Positions 8,777 through 15,408 of a stretch of DNA of 21,294 nt are shown here, piece by piece (position 1 is the first letter of the stretch; each line of letters starts with the position of its first letter). Position numbers and translations under genes: made by a program. The DNA comes from Phycisphaerae bacterium (GTDB lineage Bacteria; Planctomycetota; Phycisphaerae; UBA1845; UTPLA1): assembly GCA_016935885.1 (NCBI GenBank), contig JAFGQA010000011.1:1-21294 (forward strand). Reading direction: 5' to 3'. The notes beneath the pieces are model-generated. The model ran no database searches. It saw nothing but the letters and a program-made list of their open reading frames with translations, and was not told the DNA's origin.

Positions 8777-8884
8777 CCGATGCCACCTCCACCCAGCGCG
8801 CTCCCGCCACCCAAGGCGGCCGAAACACAGCGGTCGGGCCAGATGATTGTAAAGTCTTTATTGATAATGTGTTAAGATTGAACA

Positions 8885-8913
8885 TTGACAGGTGCCGATC
8901 ATACGGGTATGAC
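8885..8913 (+). promoter_or_regulatory. Candidate sigma-70-type promoter for the small exported protein
   Basis: A perfect -35 box TTGACA (8885-8890) is followed after exactly 17 bp by TATGAC (8908-8913), a 4/6 match to the -10 consensus. The region just upstream is AT-rich for this genome (8845-8885). It would give a leader of about 75 nt before the ATG at 8995. Confidence 0.45.
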
Positions 8914-8994
8914 CTTGTCTGCGGTGAGCAGGTCCGAACGGACTCGGAATATGAGCGGAGGCAGCGATCGCGCCGCAGATAGGAGCCAACCAAC

Positions 8995-9225
8995 ATGACT
9001 CGCCGAAGATTTCGTTGGATTAGAAGCACAACCATCGCATTGGGGGCGGGCTTCGTATTCGGTTCATTGACCTGCGTACAGAATGTGGCGGATACGGTCG
9101 GGACCGGTCTGTCCATCACCGGCGCGACCGGGATCCTGGGCGGCAACAGCCAAGCAGCATCCAACCTCGGCGCCGGCCTTGATTTCCTGGCAGATCTTCT
9201 CCGATTCGCCCCGTTGGGTGGGTAG
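8995..9225 (+). CDS. Small exported or membrane-anchored protein, unknown function
   Basis: The 76-residue product starts with a basic N-terminus (MTRRRFRWIR) and a hydrophobic stretch (TIALGAGFVFGSLTC) that looks like a signal peptide or membrane anchor. The cysteine after SLT is not in a good lipobox. The remainder is Gly/Ala-rich (GTGLSITGATGILGG, LGAGLDFLADLL). The start is supported by a Shine-Dalgarno sequence taggag about 12 bp upstream and by the candidate promoter at 8885. I do not recognise the family. Before insertion of the mobile element this gene converged on the tRNA-Ala gene. Confidence 0.6.
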   Translation: MTRRRFRWIRSTTIALGAGFVFGSLTCVQNVADTVGTGLSITGATGILGGNSQAASNLGAGLDFLADLLRFAPLGG

Positions 9226-9500
9226 CATCGCCCGTGCGCTCGAATCACCGGCCAGGGAGGGTGGTGAGAGCGCGTGGATGCGCTCAGCGCGAACCAGGAT
9301 CCGACAAGCCAACTGCGACAGGATCATTCGCTGCATTCATACCCCGTGGTCCCCCGTGACGGGGCGCGCGTGGAGCTTGCACCTGGGTCCGTGCCAGCTT
9401 CTGGCCCGAGAGGTACAAACAACTCAGACGGCAACAGGGCCGACCCCGAGTGGAACGGCGAACGGCCTGTAGGACGCCTCGTGACAGATGCGACTGGGGA
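9226..9500. other. Non-coding gap, no supported gene
   Basis: Open frames here are short, change composition from codon to codon and lack ribosome binding sites. A weak hairpin of ccccgt with acgggg lies near 9343-9366. I see nothing else. Confidence 0.5.
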
Positions 9501-9535
9501 AGAAAAGACCCGCTGACAGGTCCTGTCAACGGGTC
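9501..9535 (-). terminator. Original tRNA-Ala terminator, stranded by the insertion
   Basis: On the minus strand this is a strong hairpin (arms 9522-9535 and 9507-9520, 13 of 14 positions paired, tight GG-rich loop) followed by TTTTCT (9501-9506), an intrinsic terminator. It lies 6 bp beyond attL on the chromosomal side, where the 3' end of tRNA-Ala was located before integration. Confidence 0.75.
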
Positions 9536-9541
9536 TCAATC

Positions 9542-9590
9542 AATGGAGCCGAAGGGGCTCGAACCCTCGACCTTCTGCATGCCATGCAGA
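9542..9590. repeat. attL: 49-bp direct repeat of the tRNA-Ala 3' part
   Basis: The 49 bases are identical to 19258-19306. They correspond to tRNA nucleotides 27-73 on the minus strand plus 2 bp of flank. The bases on both sides differ from those at the other copy. There is no 5' half of a tRNA here, so this copy is the integration scar and not a functional gene. Confidence 0.92.
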
Positions 9591-9656
9591 ACAGACCGAG
9601 TTGCAAACGACTGAAACAGAAGAGCTTACGAACGCTGCAAACGACGGTTGCCCTAA

Positions 9657-9754
9657 CAGCCCGTGGTAAAAGGGAAAACAGCGGATCGGAAACGCCGCTC
9701 CTGACCGTACAAACCACCGGCGAGACGCCGGTGCCACAGTTTTGCCACGGGCTG
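9657..9754. repeat. Nested palindromic element at the left end of the island
   Basis: Outer arms cagcccgtggtaaaa (9657-9671) and ttttgccacgggctg (9740-9754) match at 14 of 15 positions. Inside is a perfect 8-bp hairpin with a 3-nt loop (caccggcg 9715-9722, cgccggtg 9726-9733). The element fills most of the gap between attL and the first gene. It resembles a REP/MITE unit, or could be a structured attP arm or terminator. Confidence 0.55.
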
Positions 9755-10098
9755 CTAAATGTTGCACCAGTAAGCTGGCGAAGAGCCCTTCCCGCAAACA
9801 AGACACATCCGACACACGTGACGCCGGGCCGATTGGCGAGCACTTCGCCGAAGCGGTTGCCATGCTCGACAGGTTGCCGCTGACGGATGCCGAGCGAGCT
9901 GAGGCAGTGCGGCGGCGGCTAGATGGCATGTCTGGCTCCCCCCTTCACGACAAGGCGACCGCGATGCTGACCGATGGCACATCGTCGGGCAGGGGGGCAG
10001 GTCGGATTTCTGTAGATCACATAGGGGAACCGTGCCGCCAGTTATGCACGTTTGAGGGCGTACCCGGTTCAAACAAGATTCCGAGGAACCGCCGATGA
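9742..10098 (+). CDS. Small hypothetical protein of phage type, start uncertain
   Basis: The protein-like core is GEHFAEAVAMLDRLPLTDAERAEAVRRRLDGM, a helical acidic/basic motif I associate with small genes next to phage terminase modules; function unknown. The open frame begins at a TTG (9742) inside a palindromic repeat with no ribosome binding site, so the N-terminus as drawn is doubtful. An in-frame ATG at 9862 would give 78 residues but would cut off part of the helical core. The gene may be 5'-truncated by the repeat. Its stop overlaps the next start in an ATGA arrangement (10095-10098), which supports translation into the terminase gene. Confidence 0.45.
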   Translation: MPRAAKCCTSKLAKSPSRKQDTSDTRDAGPIGEHFAEAVAMLDRLPLTDAERAEAVRRRLDGMSGSPLHDKATAMLTDGTSSGRGAGRISVDHIGEPCRQLCTFEGVPGSNKIPRNRR

Positions 10099-10457
10099 CC
10101 CGAGGCACGAAGCGACCTAAACCGCCGAAGCACCTACGAGCCGCGACGCGGCGGTGGTGGCAATCGGTGGTCGATGAATACGATCTTGAGCCACACCATA
10201 TCCAGTTGTTGACGCTGGCGGCGGAAGCGTGGGACCGCTGCGGTGAGGCCCGCGAAGCGCTTGCCGAACACGGCACGATCTACGCGGACCGTTTCGGCCA
10301 GCCGCGATCCCGGCCGGAAGTGAGCATAGAGCGGGATTCACGCATCGCGTTTGCGCGGCTGGTGCGGGAACTGGCGCTTGACGTGAACGAGCCGGCGGAA
10401 GATTCGCGACCGCCGGGAATTCGGGACAAAGCGGGCTTGAAAGTAGCTGAGGGCTGA
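10095..10457 (+). CDS. terS: Phage terminase small subunit, P27 family
   Basis: The 120-residue product has the P27/Terminase_4 pattern: PPKHLRAATRRWWQSVVDEYDLEPHHIQLLTLAAEAWDRC..., then REALAEHG, RFGQPRSRPEV and a final helix RDSRIAFARLVRELALD. The small terminase recognises the packaging site on phage DNA and hands it to the large ATPase/nuclease subunit. No large subunit is encoded in the element. In PICIs a satellite TerS redirects a helper phage's large terminase to satellite DNA, which would explain the gene here. It overlaps the upstream ORF by 4 bp (ATGA), has gagg about 10 bp upstream, and is followed 2 bp later by the next gene. Confidence 0.8.
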   Translation: MTRGTKRPKPPKHLRAATRRWWQSVVDEYDLEPHHIQLLTLAAEAWDRCGEAREALAEHGTIYADRFGQPRSRPEVSIERDSRIAFARLVRELALDVNEPAEDSRPPGIRDKAGLKVAEG

Positions 10458-10459
10458 TA

Positions 10460-10960
10460 ATGCCAAGAGTAAGGCGACGCACAGAGCGCCGGAGGACGGG
10501 ATACACCGATGCTCATATCCGGCAGCTATTGAGCGGGCACGAATGGATGGACGATGCATTCGGCCGCGACAACCGGGGCACGTTCGACCCGGACGCCATG
10601 CGGGGAGCGTGGGAAACGCTACGTGCTGAGCTACTGCCGAAGTGGATTGCCGCGCATCCCGGCACGCGGCCGTATGCGTGGTGGGTGTTCGACGCACCAG
10701 AGCGGCGGCGGCGCACCGACGGCAGGCCCCACCCGTTCGACAATATCGAGCGAAACACCAAGGTGAATGACTGGCGGCAGAAGTACACCGACGTGGCGGA
10801 CCGCGAAGCTTACAAGCTCTGGTTTGGCAAGCCTGGATGCCTGATGGTCCTCGATGACTTCCACGCGGTTTACGAAGCCGAAGCAGAGTACCTAGACCGG
10901 CATGGATTGCCGACAGAGGACGAACGGGCCGCGCTCGTGGTACACTGTGTGGCTGAATAA
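10460..10960 (+). CDS. Hypothetical phage protein (terminase-neighbour type)
   Basis: The 166-residue product has an early TDAHIRQLLSGHEW segment, then AWETLRAELLPKWIAAHPGTRPYAWWVFDAPERR, HPFDNIERN, and a tail DDFHAVYEAEAEYLDRHGLPTEDERAAL. The Trp-rich AWWVFDAPE block and the tail are of a type I associate with uncharacterised phage genes next to terminase genes. No catalytic motif is visible. It starts 2 bp after terS (stop TGA, then TA, then ATG), so the two are very likely translated together. Function unknown. Confidence 0.65.
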   Translation: MPRVRRRTERRRTGYTDAHIRQLLSGHEWMDDAFGRDNRGTFDPDAMRGAWETLRAELLPKWIAAHPGTRPYAWWVFDAPERRRRTDGRPHPFDNIERNTKVNDWRQKYTDVADREAYKLWFGKPGCLMVLDDFHAVYEAEAEYLDRHGLPTEDERAALVVHCVAE

Positions 10961-11013
10961 GCGGGACGGCCGGTTAGCTACCGGTCAAGCGGATCCCGGC
11001 GGCGCGGCGGATG

Positions 11014-11057
11014 CCTACCTTTCCGGCGCGTCGTCGGGGCCGGCCCGGAAAGGTAGG
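11014..11057 (+). promoter_or_regulatory. 13-bp inverted repeat that would mask a ribosome binding site
   Basis: cctacctttccgg (11014-11026) and ccggaaaggtagg (11045-11057) are perfect inverted repeats separated by 18 bp. The right arm contains the purine-rich aggtagg just 4 bp before the ATG at 11062. In mRNA the hairpin would sequester this Shine-Dalgarno-like sequence. As DNA it could instead be an operator for a dimeric regulator. No U-tract follows, so a terminator is unlikely. Confidence 0.6.
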
Positions 11058-11061
11058 AATC

Positions 11062-11817
11062 ATGTCGATTCCGAGAGACGACGCTGAGGCTATTCGCGAC
11101 GCCGTTCAAGAGCTGGTGTTCTTCCAATGTCACCAGCCGAAGACGCTTGACGGAAGATCGTACGTCGAGTCAGCATGGAGGACGATTGACCGATTAACGA
11201 GGGTTCCGATTGAAGTACCTGGTCACGATTCAAGCGTGTGGACTTTCAAGCTTCGAGAAGCTGCGTGGAAGGTCTGCTGCGGTACGTATTCCTTCGGTGT
11301 GTCAATCACGGATAAGGAGTTGCAGTCTGTTAGACCGTCTCTTATTCATCTTCGCGGCTGCCAAGACACACTTCGCTGCGTCGTCGGATCCGACGAATTA
11401 CCGCAAGTCAATAATCAAGTGAAGCAGTCGGACGAAGCCACGACGCCGCAAGGAAGTACACCGCAGGAACTAACGGAAGCCGCAGCGGACTCGGGAGCGG
11501 TGGACAGCTCCGACTTGCCACCTTCCCGCTTAAAAGCCGTGGCAGTGTGCGAATGGGCGATTGAGACGATATCCGAAGCGGACTCAATCCCGATTCGGGA
11601 CCTGTACCAGAAGATTCTGAAGAAGCTCGACGCGACGATTGCCGCGGCACCGCCGGGAGCCGGCGAAGCCGAAAGGCTGCAAGAACTCCGCGATTCGCTG
11701 CCCACCAACTCCGAGACGTTCGGCAAGTACCTTCGGGATGCCGGCATTAAGCGATACAACACGCAAGGTGAGCGGACCCGCCGCATATCGCATTTCAAGC
11801 GGCGGGATGAAGCCTGA
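11062..11817 (+). CDS. Hypothetical protein
   Basis: I chose the ATG at 11062 (251 residues) because a purine-rich aggtagg ends 4 bp before it. The frame is open to an ATG at 11011, but those 17 codons lie across the inverted repeat. The N-terminal part (DDAEAIRDAVQELVFFQ to about residue 120) is less GC-rich than its neighbours and looks like a compact domain. A polar Gln/Thr/Ser linker follows. The C-terminal part (AVCEWAIETISEADSIPIRDLYQKILKKL ... TFGKYLRDAGIKRYN ... ISHFKRRDEA) resembles a helical DNA-binding or primase-associated region. I do not recognise a family. The composition difference suggests separate acquisition. Confidence 0.55.
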   Translation: MSIPRDDAEAIRDAVQELVFFQCHQPKTLDGRSYVESAWRTIDRLTRVPIEVPGHDSSVWTFKLREAAWKVCCGTYSFGVSITDKELQSVRPSLIHLRGCQDTLRCVVGSDELPQVNNQVKQSDEATTPQGSTPQELTEAAADSGAVDSSDLPPSRLKAVAVCEWAIETISEADSIPIRDLYQKILKKLDATIAAAPPGAGEAERLQELRDSLPTNSETFGKYLRDAGIKRYNTQGERTRRISHFKRRDEA

Positions 11818-11839
11818 CTTTCCTATCTCAGTACATACC

Positions 11840-11917
11840 AAACGGACAGAAACGGACAGGTGCGAGTTTTTTTAGCCGCGTTCGTGAGGCCGGGAAGCCT
11901 GTCCGGTTGTCCGGTTT
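11840..11917. promoter_or_regulatory. Repeated dyad upstream of the AlpA-like gene (candidate operator or origin)
   Basis: Two direct copies of aacggacag (within 11840-11860) face two inverted copies of gtccggt (within 11898-11917): aaacggacagaaacggacagg against cctgtccggttgtccggttt. A T7 run lies between the arms (11867-11873). A separate 8-bp hairpin, caacggct/agccgttg, is at 11943-11961. The 178-bp gap 11818-11995 is the main non-coding stretch before the replication module, a natural place for an operator or a replication origin. Confidence 0.45.
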
Positions 11918-11995
11918 GTGGTTCACGTCGGGCGTGCGATGGCAACGGCTCGAAGCCGTTGGCACACCGGGCGATCATAAATCGGAGCTTGTCAG

Positions 11996-12256
11996 ATGAC
12001 AACACAAACCAATGCCACCGGCGGGCGCACCGTCGGACTGGACCCGCGACCAGTAGTAAGCGCGGAACTTTTGGACGTGCGGGCAGTGGCGAGCTTGCTT
12101 GATTGTTCATCGAGGCACATCTACCGATTGAGCGACGCGGGACGAATGCCGCGCCCGCTGAAACTCGGCCAGCTCGTGCGCTGGCGGCGGGCTGAAGTAC
12201 TGGATTGGATCGCGGGCGGGTGCAGGTCGGTACGGACGGCAAGGGGGGGCGTGTAA
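11996..12256 (+). CDS. AlpA-like / excisionase-type HTH regulator
   Basis: The 86-residue product has the MerR-like HTH_17 pattern: LLDVRAVASLLDCSSRHIYRLSDAGRMPRPLKLGQLVRWRRAEVLDWI (residues 26-72). The recognition helix is near SSRHIYRL, and the wing PRPLKLGQLVRWRR contacts DNA. Such proteins act as excisionases or as AlpA-type activators of excision and replication genes, and PICIs typically carry one. A ggag lies 7 bp or so before the ATG, and the preceding gap holds a repeated dyad that may be its operator. The stop codon overlaps the ATG of the next frame by 1 bp. Confidence 0.8.
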   Translation: MTTQTNATGGRTVGLDPRPVVSAELLDVRAVASLLDCSSRHIYRLSDAGRMPRPLKLGQLVRWRRAEVLDWIAGGCRSVRTARGGV

Positions 12257-12738
12257 TGACTGCCACACCTCTGACACTTCCGGTGGCTGACGGCGAGCGG
12301 CGCAAGCTCGATGCTCACACGCTATTCGCCGCACGACGTGGACTGTAGGTGCTCCGCGGCCGGCGGGCGCTGCTGGTCGCACTGCTGGAAAACGGCGAAG
12401 CGACGGCGGACCACGTTCGCAATGCTCTGAAGCTGCCGGAAGGAATCAATCCCGTCTGTCTGGGCGTGGTGCCGGTGCCGCTGGCGCGGGCCGGCATCAT
12501 TGAGCCGGCTGGCTTCACGAAAAGCCGGCGAGCCAGAGCGCATGCACGACCCGTGCAAATCTGGCGGTTGGCGGACCGCGCCGCCGCGATCGACTGGCTC
12601 GCTGCTCACCCAGGCCGGCCGGACCCGCCGGTAAACGCCGAGGCGGATGCCGAACCGACCTTGTTTGACTTGAACCAGAATGCCACACGCGGCGCTGGCA
12701 CGCTGGGCGGTCACCGAATCCGAAGGGACTCGAACTGA
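12256..12738 (+). pseudogene. Phage hypothetical gene interrupted by an in-frame amber codon
   Basis: An ATG at 12256 overlaps the AlpA-like stop by 1 bp and opens 30 codons (MTATPLTLPVADGERRKLDA ... ARRGL), ending in TAG at 12346-12348. The same frame then continues for 129 codons (LLVALLENGEATADHVRNALKLPEGINPVCLGVVPVPLARAGIIEPAGF ... VQIWRLADRAAAIDWLAAHP). The two halves read as one protein with a winged-helix-like centre. A GTG directly after the stop could restart translation, so either a C-terminal product or readthrough is possible. The end overlaps the DUF669-like start by 1 bp (TGATG), so coupling within the operon is kept. Function unknown. Confidence 0.6.
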
Positions 12739-13364
12739 TGAACAGAGATCACACCGCAAGACGCCGGCTTTCGGACATTCTGGCTGGCGACACCGACACA
12801 ATTCGACAGCAATGGGACACGACTGAGGCGGCGGCGGACTTTGCGCCGCTGCCCGGCGGGACGTACGAAGCGCATGTGCAAGCCGTCGAGCTGTTTAACG
12901 CCAAGACCGGCACGGCGGGCGTCCAGATTCAACTCCGTGTCGCCGAAGGTGAGCACGCCGGGCGGTGCGTGTTTCACGATCTTTGGCTGACGCCGGCGGC
13001 GCTGCCGCAGACGAAACGCGACTGCTGTAAGCTGGGGCTGGACAGCCTGGACAAACTCGAATCGGCGACTGTCCAGCCGGGGCGGATTCGGTGCAGGGTG
13101 CGCGTCGCGTTGCGAACTGACGATGACGGCGAGCAGTACAACCGCGTTCGACGATTCGACGTACTCGGCATCGACGAACCAGAGCGCGACCCATTCGCCC
13201 CGGACGCCGAGACCGAGGGACAAGCCGAAGACTCGCCGGCGGACTTGGAAGGCGGCGAGGCGGACGGCGATGCCAGCTTTGATCCTGAAGCGATAGAAGC
13301 CGAAGCCGCTGCTGCTGCTGCTGATACCGGCGCTCCTACCGAACCGGTGGAAGGCGGTGAATGA
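12738..13364 (+). CDS. DUF669-like phage single-stranded DNA-binding protein
   Basis: The 208-residue product has an OB-fold-like core at about 35-145: PLPGGTYEAHVQAVELFNAKTGTAGVQIQLRVAEGEHAGRCVFHDLWLT, then IRCRVRVALRTDDDGEQYNRVRRFDVLG. The opening resembles phage DUF669 proteins, which behave as SSBs. The tail from about residue 150 is acidic and low-complexity, ending in a poly-Ala stretch coded by a (GCT)n run near 13308-13322, as in the acidic tails of SSBs that recruit partners. It lies directly upstream of the primase with an ATGA overlap and probably coats template DNA for the primase and helicase. The DUF669 assignment is by pattern, not by search. Confidence 0.7.
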   Translation: MNRDHTARRRLSDILAGDTDTIRQQWDTTEAAADFAPLPGGTYEAHVQAVELFNAKTGTAGVQIQLRVAEGEHAGRCVFHDLWLTPAALPQTKRDCCKLGLDSLDKLESATVQPGRIRCRVRVALRTDDDGEQYNRVRRFDVLGIDEPERDPFAPDAETEGQAEDSPADLEGGEADGDASFDPEAIEAEAAAAAADTGAPTEPVEGGE

Positions 13365-14446
13365 TGAACAGCACCGACTTTCGTTTCGGGTTTCGAGTGC
13401 TCGGCGACTGCCGCCAACCGCGCCGGCTGGTGGATGCCGGCGCGGCGTTGGCGGCGTATGCGAGTTGTGACGAACGCGCCGAGCTGCATCGTGAAGCTTA
13501 CCTGAGTGCCTTTCAATTCGGCGGGGGATTTCGAGAACACCTAGAACGCACCGGCTCGACGGCTAACTTCGCCGGGGCGTGCTGGGCACCGTGGCCCTGG
13601 TGGGATGTTGACCGAGACGGCGACTTGCCGGCAGCTCTCAACGATGCGCGGCGACTATGTGTCCATGTCGGCGACAAGCTCGACGTGCGCGACGATGACA
13701 CGCTCGTTTTTCTTAGCGGCTCGAAAGGCTTTCACGTTGGCATCCCGGCTGCGCTTTGGGCTCCTGACCCTGGACGGGACTACCACAAGGTGGCGCGGCG
13801 GTTCGCCGAGATTGTCGCCGAGCAAGCCGGGGCGACGATTGACGCCGGCGTTTATGACAAGGTGCGATGCTGGCGGGCACCGAACAGTCGGCATCCGCGC
13901 ACGGCGCTGCACAAGCGGCGGCTCCCTGTCGATGAACAGCTGCACTTGCGGATAGACGCGATTCTCAAACTCGCGGAACACCCGGCACCGTTTGAACTGC
14001 CGGCGCCGAGCTACCGAAGCGAGCCGACGGCGGCGTTGTGGACCAAGGCTGCCGAGCAAGTACAAGCCGAAGCAGATGCACGAGCGGGACGGCTCGTCAA
14101 CGGCGACACGCCGGCGCGGCTCAATCGGGCAACACTCGATTCCATCCGCGACGGTGCTGCGACGGGCGACCGACACCGGCTGTTGTACTCGGCGGCGGCG
14201 AACCTTGCCGAGTTGGGCGCACCGCTACCGCTGTACGTGGCGCTGTTGAAAGAATCCGCGCTCGATTGCGGCTTGTCACCGAGGGACGTTCGGCGCGGCA
14301 TCCAATGCGGCTGGGCATCAGTACAGCCGGACGCTGCCGAAGTATGCGAGGCGGTGAGCGGCGAAGTTGTTGACGTGCAACCGGCACCGGCAAGCGCGGC
14401 ACCAAAGGCGACGCCCGCGGGCAAGTCGGAAGGCGGTGCCGAATGA
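13361..14446 (+). CDS. Archaeo-eukaryotic-type primase (AEP superfamily)
   Basis: The 361-residue product has the three AEP motifs. The metal-binding DxD is WWDVDRDGD (Asp82, Asp84). The nucleotide-binding S-x-K-G-x-H motif is SGSKGFHVGIP (119-129, His125). A third acidic site, near Asp161, is followed by YDKVRCWRAPNSRHPRT (165-181), which also matches AEP primases of phages. The enzyme would make RNA or DNA primers for element replication. The C-terminal third (AALWTKAAEQVQAEADARAG onward) is helical and may be the primase C-terminal or helicase-interaction region. Two consecutive ATGs (13361 and 13364) are possible starts. ATGA overlaps join it to both the SSB-like and the helicase genes. 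Confidence 0.8.
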   Translation: MMNSTDFRFGFRVLGDCRQPRRLVDAGAALAAYASCDERAELHREAYLSAFQFGGGFREHLERTGSTANFAGACWAPWPWWDVDRDGDLPAALNDARRLCVHVGDKLDVRDDDTLVFLSGSKGFHVGIPAALWAPDPGRDYHKVARRFAEIVAEQAGATIDAGVYDKVRCWRAPNSRHPRTALHKRRLPVDEQLHLRIDAILKLAEHPAPFELPAPSYRSEPTAALWTKAAEQVQAEADARAGRLVNGDTPARLNRATLDSIRDGAATGDRHRLLYSAAANLAELGAPLPLYVALLKESALDCGLSPRDVRRGIQCGWASVQPDAAEVCEAVSGEVVDVQPAPASAAPKATPAGKSEGGAE

Positions 14447-15408
14447 CCGCAAAAGCACGCTATGTGACAGCTGCCGATGCGCTCGGCGACTGGCGCGATG
14501 ATGTGCTGACGGGCAAGGCTCCGGTGTTGTATTCCGTCGGCTCTGGTGAGTTGGCGTGGCTCGAAGTCGGTCCGCAACTCGTGACGCTGATCGGCGGTGC
14601 GCCGGGCAGCGGCAAGACCGCGCTGACAATGCAACTGGTGGTCGATGCGTTGCGACTAACGCCAAAGCTCCGGGTGCTGGTGTGCAATGTTGAGATGCCG
14701 GTGGCGGTGCTGCTGGATCGCCAGCTCGCAAGGCTGAGCGGCGTTGATCTGACGACGATCCGCTGTCGCAGACTCGGTGCTGAACACGCCGACCGAATCG
14801 ACCACTCGATGAACACGATGGAGGCGTTCGCCGAAAGGCTTTGTTTTGTTCGACCGCCGTTTGGCTTGGGCAACGTTGCCGCAGCCGCTGACGACTTTCA
14901 CGCCGACCTAATCCTGCTCGACTACATCCAGCGCATCGCGCCGCCGGGACAGCACGATAACCGACGCAGTTCTGTGGATGCGACGATGGACTATCTTCGG
15001 CAGTTTGGCGATGTCGGTGTGGCCGTGATTGTCGTCTCGGCGGTGGGACGATCGAAGGATGGCCGAGGCCGCAACACGTATGCCGGCGACGGGTTGAATC
15101 TGGCAAGCTTCCGCGAATCGTCCGAGCTGGAATTCGGGGCTGATGACGCCTTCATTCTGACACCGAACAAGGGTGACGATGACGGCGTAGTGCTTCGTCA
15201 CTTGAAGTCGCGGCACAGCGAAGCGAAGGACCTGTTTCTCGACTTCGACAAGCCACGCCAGAGGTTCACACCTGCGGATGACCAAGGCGAGGACGGCCAC
15301 CACACGCGCAAGGTGAAACAGGCAGACACCCGGAAGACCAGGTCTGCGCTAGCGTCGTTGTGGAACCGGACCACACCAGCACCTGACGACGGGGACGGCA
15401 ACGCATGA
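14443..15408 (+). CDS. DnaB-like RecA-fold helicase ATPase
   Basis: The 321-residue product matches the C-terminal ATPase of DnaB-type replicative helicases: Walker A GAPGSGKT (52-59), the H1a glutamate in VCNVEMP (80-85), Walker B LILLDYIQ (156-163), sensor-like VIVVSAVGRSKDG (195-207), RESSELEFGADDAFIL (224-239) and a basic HLKSRHSEAKDLFLDFD (253-269) that may carry the arginine finger. The DnaB N-terminal domain is absent, as is usual in short phage helicases. It would unwind DNA at the element's replication fork together with the primase encoded immediately upstream. ATGA overlaps join it to both neighbours. Confidence 0.85.
   Translation: MTAKARYVTAADALGDWRDDVLTGKAPVLYSVGSGELAWLEVGPQLVTLIGGAPGSGKTALTMQLVVDALRLTPKLRVLVCNVEMPVAVLLDRQLARLSGVDLTTIRCRRLGAEHADRIDHSMNTMEAFAERLCFVRPPFGLGNVAAAADDFHADLILLDYIQRIAPPGQHDNRRSSVDATMDYLRQFGDVGVAVIVVSAVGRSKDGRGRNTYAGDGLNLASFRESSELEFGADDAFILTPNKGDDDGVVLRHLKSRHSEAKDLFLDFDKPRQRFTPADDQGEDGHHTRKVKQADTRKTRSALASLWNRTTPAPDDGDGNA

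Noticed and set aside
8089..8814. 241-residue minus-strand open frame upstream of the fusion gene
   Set aside because: It overlaps the start of the fusion gene in another frame, crosses the palindromic repeat and has no coherent domain.
9542..9590. Second functional tRNA gene
   Set aside because: Only the 3' part (nt 27-73) is present; the acceptor 5' strand and D-arm are missing, so it is an att scar.
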